DNA from: Egibacteraceae bacterium
GTDB lineage: Bacteria; Actinomycetota; Nitriliruptoria; Euzebyales; Egibacteraceae
Length of the DNA stretch: 64,000 nt
Assembly (NCBI GenBank): GCA_030446775.1
Contig: JAUJMQ010000009.1
Span: forward strand, 17,492 to 81,491
Reading direction: 5' to 3'
The notes beneath the pieces were generated by a model. That model made no database searches. It worked only from the letters and a program-made list of their open reading frames with translations, and was not told the origin of the DNA. Made by a program: the position numbers and the translations under genes. This document shows, in pieces, positions 58,173 through 64,000 of this stretch. The number at the start of each line of letters is the position of its first letter. The stretch's first letter is position 1.

Positions 58173-59074
58173 GGCCGTGCCCTTCCCGACGCGTGGAGCA
58201 GGTGGATCTTCGCGGCGGCGACCGTCCTGACCGCCGCCAGGCCCCGGGTCCGGAGGCCGGCGTCGAGGGCGTCGAGCTGCGCGGAGGTCATCCGCTCGCG
58301 CCCGCCCATCCCGTCGAGCAGGGCCTGCTCGAGGTCGGTGGCGATGTTCATCTTGGAGATGCCACCACCGGGCATGGCCAGCGCACGGGCGACGAGGCCG
58401 GCAGGCAGCCCCGACCCTCCGTGCAGCACGATGGGGGTGGCACCGATCGCCGCGCGGATGGCCGCCAGGCGGTCGAAGTCGATGGTCGGCCCGGCGGGCG
58501 GGTAGATGCCGTGGGCGGTGCCGACCGACACGGCGAGCGCGTCGCAGCCGGTCTCGGCGACGAAGCGCCTGGCCTCCTCGGGGTCGGTGTAGGCCTGCGC
58601 GCCGCCCTCGGTCTCCAGGCGGTCGGTCGTCGTCAGGCGCCCCAGCTCGGCTTCGACGCTGACGCCGCGCCCGTGGGCCTCGTCGACGACGGCGCGGGTG
58701 CGCGCGACGTTGCTCTCCAGCGGCTCAGCAGATGCGTCGATCATCACCGACGTGAAGCCGGCGTCCATCGCCTCGGTGATGAGCTCGCTGGTCCAGGTGT
58801 GGTCCAGGTGCAGCACGAACGGCAGGTCGACCCGCAGGTCGGTGGTCACCCGCTCGACCTCGTCACGGAAGGCCGCGGGCGTCAGGTCGAACCACCCGAG
58901 CTCACGCTGGCTGATCTCGACGACGAACGGCGCCCGCTCGGCGACGGCCGCCTCGACCACCGGGCGGATGCAGGCGAGATAGCGCGGCGAGAACGCCGGC
59001 AGGGCGTATCCGCCGCGCTGAGCGGCGGGCAGCAGGTCGGCCAGGGTGGCGGCGCCCGCAAGCCCGTCAGGCAC
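58169..59074 (-). CDS. Class II fructose-bisphosphate/tagatose-bisphosphate aldolase-family protein
   Basis: 301 aa TIM barrel. FVLHLDHTW (zinc His and catalytic Asp), GFTSVMIDASA, EAELGRLTTTD, VSVGTAHGIYPP (zinc His) and VLHGGSGLP (third zinc His) are all present; NIATDLEQA is the phosphate-binding end. It would cleave a ketose-1,6-bisphosphate or a related sugar acid phosphate to triose phosphates. GTG 59074 is chosen because AGGAG lies 7-8 nt upstream; it overlaps the preceding glycosidase stop by 8 bp. The sequence resembles the KbaY/GatY branch more than glycolytic Fba, fitting galactose/amino-sugar use. Confidence 0.85.
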   Translation of the reverse strand: MPDGLAGAATLADLLPAAQRGGYALPAFSPRYLACIRPVVEAAVAERAPFVVEISQRELGWFDLTPAAFRDEVERVTTDLRVDLPFVLHLDHTWTSELITEAMDAGFTSVMIDASAEPLESNVARTRAVVDEAHGRGVSVEAELGRLTTTDRLETEGGAQAYTDPEEARRFVAETGCDALAVSVGTAHGIYPPAGPTIDFDRLAAIRAAIGATPIVLHGGSGLPAGLVARALAMPGGGISKMNIATDLEQALLDGMGGRERMTSAQLDALDAGLRTRGLAAVRTVAAAKIHLLHASGRARP

Positions 59075-60926
59075 CGGTGTCTCCTTTGCGTGCGGCCCGC
59101 CAGGCGTCCCTGACGGCCGTGTAGTCCTCGGCGCTGAGCTCCTCGTGCGACGCGACGGGCTCGTGGATGGGGGAACCCGCCTCGGCCCGTAGCTGCAGGT
59201 AGTGATCCCAGGCCACGTGTGTCCGCTCCTTGGTCCAGGGCGGCAACCGGTCCAGGTGCGTGGCGTAGTACAGGGAGGGCACGCCGAGCCGGGGCTGTGC
59301 CCGGACGTACTCACGGAACGACTCGGGGTCGGGCATGGGCCAGTTGTCGGTGTCGACGAGCAGCTCGGGGCAGGCGGCGGCGACCACGCCGGCCCGGTGG
59401 GTCATCTGCGCAACGACCGGCGCGCGGGTGTTGACGTCGTTCAGGCGGATCATGTCGGTGACGTCGGCGAAGTGAGGGTTGGGTGTGTGGGTCATCACCA
59501 GCGCGCCCGGCTTCGTGCGCTTGGCCTCGTCGTACAGGATCTCCAGGAGGCGGTGCAGCAGCTCGACACCCCACGCGGCGCCGTGCCGCCTCAGGCCCGG
59601 CCCGCTGGGCGTGCGTGCCGAGAAGTCGACCTTGAACCCGTCGGCGTCGTAGCCGTCCGGTCCGAGCATGCGCCGGACGCTCGCGCGCAGCGCCTCCTCG
59701 TAGCGCGGGTTCGACGGGTCGGTGCCCACCGGCATCCCGGCGGCGTTGCGGACGCACAGGTCCCCTGGCAGCCCCTCGGGATCCCAGGCCTTCCACCACA
59801 GCAGCACCCGGCGCCCCTCGTCGTGGCGGGCGTCGATCCATCCGCGCAGGTCCGGCCACTTCGTGGGGTCGGCGGCGCAGGTGCCGTAGGCCGCCTGCCA
59901 CTTGTCGTCGAGCACGACCGTGCCCGGAGCCACCCCGCCGCGGTCCAGCGCACCGAGGAAGCCGTCGTAGCTCGCCTGTGTGGCGTAGTCGCGGGGGCGG
60001 CCGCCGTGCCTGCGAGCCAGGATGCACTGCGAGCCCCAGCCGCAGAAGATGGGCTCCGACCACCAGGCGGGCGGAGCGGTCCTGTCGGAGGCCCGCAGGT
60101 AGCCCAGCTCCCGCAAGGTGGCGACGTAGCCGCGGATGCCCGCGTAGGGGTCCGGCGCGTCGAACGCGAACACCACCGACGGTGCCGTGAAGCGGCCGGT
60201 CACCCGCGTCTGCCCCTCGTAGGCGAGCCGCAGCGAGAAGGCGGCCTCCACCGCTTCGTAGTGCAGCGCCGTGAAGTGCTGCTCCCCGGCGGCGACCCCC
60301 AGGCCCATGACCAGCCAGGGCCCGGAGGGCAGCTCGTCGCGGCACTCCGGTGCCGGCGAGCGGCTGGCGGCCAGGCACAGCGGCGGGGGGGTGAAGAACC
60401 AGTGCTCCTTGCCGGGGACCGGCCCGCCCATGACGTCCAGGACGGTCGACTCGCCGGCGGGCAGCACCCGGCGCTCGGAGCCCCACGGCTCGGGGTTGAA
60501 CACGCTGGAGAAGTCCGCGCCGCTGGAGAAGAACCCGCTGCCCTGGCGCGGGTCGGCGCTGCAGTAGCCACCGAGCAGGTGGACGTCGGTCAGCTGTCCC
60601 TCGCCGGCGACCTCCACGGACACGCGCAGGCGCCGGGGGTGGCAGTCGAGGGTGACCCGCTTCGACGTCCACGCCGTGCTCTCCGCGTCGATCGTGACGC
60701 GGTGGCCGTCGCTCGTCGCCTCGACGGCGGCCGGGTGCAGCCGGATCGTGTCGTCGAGCACGCCGAGGGTGTGCACGCTGGGCGCCAGGAACAGCTCACC
60801 CCATGGCACGCCGTCGCGGTCGGCGAGCAGCGCGTAGGGCTTGCCGGCGGGCAGCCACAGGACGTAGGCGGGCGCTCGCACGTGCAGCCCGTCGACGCGG
60901 GCGTCGACGCGGACGGGGTCGGTCAT
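59067..60926 (-). CDS. Alpha-galactosidase-like glycoside hydrolase (GH36/GH31-like barrel)
   Basis: 619 aa. N-terminal beta-sandwich (about 1-260), then a TIM barrel: WWSEPIFCGWGSQ, VVLDDKWQAAYG, GWIDARHDEGRRVLLWWKAWD, YDADGFKVDFSARTP (the Asp of KVDFS is the likely nucleophile), LVMTHTPNPHFADVTD, YYATHLDRLPP. The DD-W...KVDF pattern is that of clan GH-D/GH31 retaining alpha-glycosidases. The exact family and substrate (alpha-galactoside, or another alpha-linked sugar) are not certain. No signal peptide. ATG 60926 overlaps the GH1 stop (ATGA). Confidence 0.7.
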   Translation of the reverse strand: MTDPVRVDARVDGLHVRAPAYVLWLPAGKPYALLADRDGVPWGELFLAPSVHTLGVLDDTIRLHPAAVEATSDGHRVTIDAESTAWTSKRVTLDCHPRRLRVSVEVAGEGQLTDVHLLGGYCSADPRQGSGFFSSGADFSSVFNPEPWGSERRVLPAGESTVLDVMGGPVPGKEHWFFTPPPLCLAASRSPAPECRDELPSGPWLVMGLGVAAGEQHFTALHYEAVEAAFSLRLAYEGQTRVTGRFTAPSVVFAFDAPDPYAGIRGYVATLRELGYLRASDRTAPPAWWSEPIFCGWGSQCILARRHGGRPRDYATQASYDGFLGALDRGGVAPGTVVLDDKWQAAYGTCAADPTKWPDLRGWIDARHDEGRRVLLWWKAWDPEGLPGDLCVRNAAGMPVGTDPSNPRYEEALRASVRRMLGPDGYDADGFKVDFSARTPSGPGLRRHGAAWGVELLHRLLEILYDEAKRTKPGALVMTHTPNPHFADVTDMIRLNDVNTRAPVVAQMTHRAGVVAAACPELLVDTDNWPMPDPESFREYVRAQPRLGVPSLYYATHLDRLPPWTKERTHVAWDHYLQLRAEAGSPIHEPVASHEELSAEDYTAVRDAWRAARKGDTGA

Positions 60927-62302
60927 GCGGAAGCTCCACCTCCTGGGTCCATCCCGACGGCGTTGCGGGTGAAGACCGCGCGCACGAGGGCGGCGCTGTC
61001 CTTGGGGATCCGTCGCAGGGTCTGGAAGTCGACGTAGACGACGCCGAACCGGGGCCGGTAGCCCAGCGCCCACTCGAAGTTGTCCATCAACGACCACACG
61101 AAGTACCCCCGCAGGTCCGCGCCGGCCTCGATCGCCCGGTGCGCCGCCGCGAAGTGGTTGCGCAAGAAGTCGACCCGGACGGGGTCGTGGACCGCCCCGT
61201 CGTCGGCCAGCCGGTCCTCCAGCGCCACACCGTTCTCGGTGACGAACAACGGGGTGCCGGGATAGTCGTGGGCAAGGCGGATGAGCAGCTCGGTCAGCCC
61301 GCCGGGCGCGATCTCCCAGCCCATGCTGGTCGTGGCGCCGCCCGAGCCGCCCTCGAGGACCTCGTAGCCCAGGTCGTGGCCTGGCGTCGCCCGGACGACC
61401 CGGGGCTGGTAGTAGTTGACACCGAGGAAGTCGATGCCGGCGGCGGCTTCGGCGGTGTCGCCGGGAGCCACGAAGTCCAGCGGGCCGGCGAGCCGGCTGA
61501 AGTGGTCGACCATGTCGTCGGGGTAGCTGCCGCGCAGGACCGGGTCGAGGAACCAGCGGTTGAAGTAGCCGTCGGACAGCCGCACGGCTTCCCGGTCGGC
61601 GTCGCTGTCGGAGTCCGGGCTGTGCGGCGCCAGGTTCAGGGTGATGCCGATCTCACCGGGGTGGCCCTGCTCGCGGTAGGTGCGGACCGCCCGGCCGTGG
61701 GACAGGTGCAGGTGGTGGGCGGCCCGCAGCGCCGCCACCAGGTCTCCGCTGACACCCGGCGCGTGCACGCCCCGCCAGTAGCCCAGGAAGGCGACGCACC
61801 ACGGCTCGTTGTGGGTGATCCAGCGCACCACCCTGTCGCCAAGACGCGCGAACACGACGCCTGCGTACTCGTCGAAGCGCTCGACGGTGGCACGAGCCGT
61901 CCAACCGCCCTCGTCCTGCAGGGCCTGGGGCAGGTCCCAGTGGTTCAGCGTCACGGTCGGGGCGATGCCGTGCTCCAGCAACCGGTCGACGAGCCGGTCG
62001 TAGAAGTCCAGCCCGCGGGTGTTCGCCGGGCCCGTGCCGGTCGGCAGGACCCGCGCCCACGAGACCGAGAAGCGGTAGGAGCCCGCACCGAGGTCGGCGA
62101 GCAGGTCGACGTCGGCCTCGAACCGGTCGTAGTGGTCGCAGGCCACGTCCCCCGTGGCGCCGTCGACGACCTTGCCGGGGGTGCGGCAGTAGCGGTCCCA
62201 GACCGACTCGCCGCGGCCGTCGCGGTCGACCGCCCCCTCGATCTGGTAGGCCGACGTCGCCAGCCCCCAGGTGAAGCCGTCGGGAAAGCGCAGCTCATCC
62301 AT
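60923..62302 (-). CDS. GH1 beta-glucosidase/beta-glycosidase
   Basis: 459 aa, usual GH1 length. FPDGFTWGLATSAYQIEGAV at the N-terminus, WARVLPTG, LNHWDLPQAL, WITHNEPW (acid/base Glu of NEP), GVNYYQPR, LFVTENGVAL (nucleophile Glu of TENG), WSLMDNFEWALGY (aglycone-site Trp/Glu region) are all intact. It hydrolyses terminal beta-glucosides or -galactosides in the cytosol. ATG 62302 overlaps the upstream stop by 8 bp and the gene overlaps the next by 4 bp. Confidence 0.93.
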   Translation of the reverse strand: MDELRFPDGFTWGLATSAYQIEGAVDRDGRGESVWDRYCRTPGKVVDGATGDVACDHYDRFEADVDLLADLGAGSYRFSVSWARVLPTGTGPANTRGLDFYDRLVDRLLEHGIAPTVTLNHWDLPQALQDEGGWTARATVERFDEYAGVVFARLGDRVVRWITHNEPWCVAFLGYWRGVHAPGVSGDLVAALRAAHHLHLSHGRAVRTYREQGHPGEIGITLNLAPHSPDSDSDADREAVRLSDGYFNRWFLDPVLRGSYPDDMVDHFSRLAGPLDFVAPGDTAEAAAGIDFLGVNYYQPRVVRATPGHDLGYEVLEGGSGGATTSMGWEIAPGGLTELLIRLAHDYPGTPLFVTENGVALEDRLADDGAVHDPVRVDFLRNHFAAAHRAIEAGADLRGYFVWSLMDNFEWALGYRPRFGVVYVDFQTLRRIPKDSAALVRAVFTRNAVGMDPGGGASA

Positions 62303-64000
62303 CGCAGGGCTCCTCGTCGTCGGCGGAGGGCGGGAAGGCCTCCGGGTCGTCCATGGCGACCAGGCAGCCGTGCAACGTGACGCCGACGCACCAGGCGTGC
62401 GACAGCGTGAGCAGCGAGCCCTTGGGCTGGAAGCAGTTCGTCTGGTAGTAGCGCTCGGTCACCATGCCCTTGCGCGCATTGAAGTCGCCGTCGACGCGGG
62501 CGACGAGCTGCAGGAAGCAGTCGAGGTTGTCGCGGGCCCGCCGCAGGTAGTACTCGTCGCCGGTGTGACGCCACAGGCGGGCCAGCTCCCCCAGGCACAC
62601 GAGCCCGTAGGCGTGCAGGTGCTGGTTGGACGGCGACGCCTGGTCCGCGCCGCGGCTGCGGAAGTCGTAGCGCCCGAGCAGCGTGCGCGGATCGAACGCG
62701 ACGTTGTAGGTCCAGCGGAAGGTCATCATCCAGTCGGCGGCCTGCCGTGCCAGCCGCAGCCACCGCCGCTTCCCGTCGGTCTCGTACAGGGCGATGTAGG
62801 CGATCAACGCGTTGTAGGCGTCCTCGGAGGTGGGCGCCAGGTGGACGTCCTCGGGCGCCCCGTAGATGAACGCGTCCTCCACGAAGCCGGCGTAGTGGTC
62901 CCCCGCGCGGCGGGCGGCGGCGAGCAGGCCGGGGTCTCCCAGCAGGCCGGCGCCCTCGACGAGCGCGGCGATCCACAGCATCCCGGCGGCCGAGCCGCGC
63001 TCGGTGACCGCGCCGGTCTGGTGGTGGTAGTACGACCCGACGTTGCCCGAGCCGTCCTGCCGGCTGACCGCGAAGGCGAGGTTGTCGGCCACCGCGCGCA
63101 CCCACCCGGGGTGCGCGGCACCGTGGCGGTCCTCCAGCCTTGCGGCGCGGGTCATGAACAACGTCGCCTCGGCCAGCGTCCGGGCGTGCAGCCAGGCGCC
63201 GTCGGGGTTCCAGCCCCCGCGCCAGCCCCGCTGCAGCGTCCACATCCCCCAGAACGTCCCCGCGGGGGTGCGGGCGCCGGCGATCTTGTCCAGCACGCGG
63301 GTGGCCGCGTCCACGTACGGCCCCGTCCGGCTGCGCCGGCCGTAGGCCAAAAGGGCGTGCGCCCACGGCGTGCCGCTGACCCAGCCGACGTGCATGTGCG
63401 GCCGGTCGAGCTCGGGGTGGGCGCGGTCGAAGGCGGCGGTCTCGTAGAGCGCGTCGTGGTCGGGGCGCCAGTGCCAGCGGTGCAGCCCGTAGGCGGTCAG
63501 CCTCGCCGCCTGCGCGGCCGACATCCACGGTGCGGGTTGATGCTCGCGGCGGTGGCGGTCGTACAGGTGGCGGACGAAGGGGTCGTAGGCGTGCGCCTGT
63601 GGCGGGCCGACCCACAGGCGGTAGGAGAGCCGGCGCCGCTCCCCCGGGCGCCAGCGGTGCCAGCGCACGTCGGGAGGCGCCGCCACGGGAAAGCCGTCGT
63701 AGACGACCGGCTCCTCGCGGTAGGGGAAGTCCAGCCACACGCGTGCCGCCTGCTGCTCGAGGCCGAAGCCGACACCGGACAGACCCAGCGCCGACCGCGG
63801 CTCGGTCGCGAGCCCGACGCACGCCGCGTCGGTCCAGCCGAGCACGGCCGGCACCGCCGTACGGTCGGAACGAAACGACCACCACGAGGACTCGAGCAGG
63901 GCCGGGTCGCCGGCGCCGGCGCCGGCCCGCGGGGAGCGGCGCACGCAGTCGGCGACCCGGTTGTGGCGGTAGAAGCAGCCGGGGCCCCGCCCGTCTGGCT
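62295..64000 (-). CDS. Six-hairpin (alpha/alpha)6-barrel glycosidase-like protein, partial (N-terminus outside window)
   Basis: The frame stays open to the window edge and reads sensibly past an internal GTG at 63944 (GCFYRHNRVADCVRRSPRAG), so the true start is outside. 568 codons are visible. The N-terminal visible part is a beta-sandwich (WLDFPYREEPVVYDGFPVA), followed by a helical barrel: HVGWVSGTPWAHALLAYG, GTFWGMWTLQRGWRGGWNPDG, YYHHQTGAVTERGSAAGMLW, APTSEDAYNALIAY, GLVCLGELARLWRHTGDEYYL. The pattern of paired helices with Trp/Asp-rich loops fits six-hairpin glycosidases; the family and linkage are unclear. First visible gene of the glycosidase operon. Confidence 0.65.
   Translation of the reverse strand, partial: PDGRGPGCFYRHNRVADCVRRSPRAGAGAGDPALLESSWWSFRSDRTAVPAVLGWTDAACVGLATEPRSALGLSGVGFGLEQQAARVWLDFPYREEPVVYDGFPVAAPPDVRWHRWRPGERRRLSYRLWVGPPQAHAYDPFVRHLYDRHRREHQPAPWMSAAQAARLTAYGLHRWHWRPDHDALYETAAFDRAHPELDRPHMHVGWVSGTPWAHALLAYGRRSRTGPYVDAATRVLDKIAGARTPAGTFWGMWTLQRGWRGGWNPDGAWLHARTLAEATLFMTRAARLEDRHGAAHPGWVRAVADNLAFAVSRQDGSGNVGSYYHHQTGAVTERGSAAGMLWIAALVEGAGLLGDPGLLAAARRAGDHYAGFVEDAFIYGAPEDVHLAPTSEDAYNALIAYIALYETDGKRRWLRLARQAADWMMTFRWTYNVAFDPRTLLGRYDFRSRGADQASPSNQHLHAYGLVCLGELARLWRHTGDEYYLRRARDNLDCFLQLVARVDGDFNARKGMVTERYYQTNCFQPKGSLLTLSHAWCVGVTLHGCLVAMDDPEAFPPSADDEEPCDG

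Overview
The window is one contiguous, very GC-rich (about 70-75% by eye) stretch from an actinobacterium. This rests on codon usage saturated with G/C third positions, heavy GTG start use, a decaprenyl-phosphoryl-arabinose pathway (dprE1, dprE2, and a UbiA-type phosphoribosyltransferase), a mycoredoxin-like glutaredoxin, lysine 6-aminotransferase with an Lrp regulator, DUF1918 and DUF1707 proteins, and repeated 'leaderless' promoters in which an actinobacterial -10 hexamer sits only 6-8 nt before the start codon. I cannot name the genus. A deep-branching, non-mycobacterial actinobacterium is likely, because a PgpH-like 7TM-HD phosphohydrolase and other non-mycobacterial features are present. 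No rRNA, tRNA, transposase, phage gene or CRISPR array was recognised.

Layout. 1-5.4 kb (+): the end of an amidase, a broken SDR gene with a partial tandem duplication, a GAF histidine kinase and a truncated LuxR-type response regulator, then an SDR overlapping a QueA-like gene. 5.4-8.6 kb (-): ubiA-dprE1-dprE2, tightly overlapping. 8.8-9.55 kb (+): remains of a flavin/PPOX-type gene. 9.5-13.7 kb: CPBP protease, a 43-codon ORF and a hexapeptide acyltransferase (chained by 4-bp overlaps), a P-loop kinase-like protein, a GT-C mannosyltransferase and a mycoredoxin. 13.8-18.4 kb (-): gltB with a terminator-like leader. 18.6-21.3 kb (+): an NMT1/SsuA-type ABC importer behind a perfect 24-bp palindrome. 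21.4-26.5 kb: ABC exporter, yceI/marR divergent pair with a palindromic operator, and an ABC-F ATPase. 26.6-30.7 kb (+): a small membrane protein, a 70-aa protein, the PgpH-like protein and a CoA-transferase. 30.9-41.7 kb: an AOC-barrel-like exported protein, a fused E1 alpha/beta 2-oxoacid dehydrogenase, a Uma2 protein, DUF1918, a DUF1707/LiaF-like protein, lysine catabolism (ALDH, lat, lrp), a decayed collagen-like gene and a NuoF-like flavoprotein. 41.8-47.4 kb (-): a repeat cluster, a GH13 gene and glycogen phosphorylase, both frame-broken, and a second Uma2. 47.5 kb (+): an Asp/Glu racemase-family protein. 48.3-64 kb (-): a long run of mostly overlapping carbohydrate genes: a six-hairpin glycosidase-like protein (cut by the window edge), GH1, an alpha-galactosidase-like enzyme, a class II aldolase, a VapB-like antitoxin with a VapC stump, a LacI regulator, GH38 alpha-mannosidase, a parvulin, a double metallo-beta-lactamase/NEW3 protein and GH84.

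How the genes work together. The right-hand 16 kb looks like one LacI-controlled intracellular programme for dismantling a mannose/GlcNAc/glucose/galactose-containing glycan. None of its enzymes has a visible signal peptide, and the transporter is not in the window. The most unusual member is the 597-aa protein with two metallo-beta-lactamase domains and a C-terminal NEW3-like domain, translationally coupled to GH84. An identical 12-bp LacI-type palindrome (GACAACGTTGTC) occurs upstream of lacI and again inside the parvulin gene.

Quality caveat. About fourteen genes are interrupted by small indels, by an in-frame stop, or by short stretches almost devoid of A/T. Conserved motifs resume intact on the other side in most of them, which suggests draft-sequence error rather than decay. 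The PPOX-type gene, the collagen-like gene and the VapC stump look like real remnants. Coordinates of broken genes cover the whole inferred gene.
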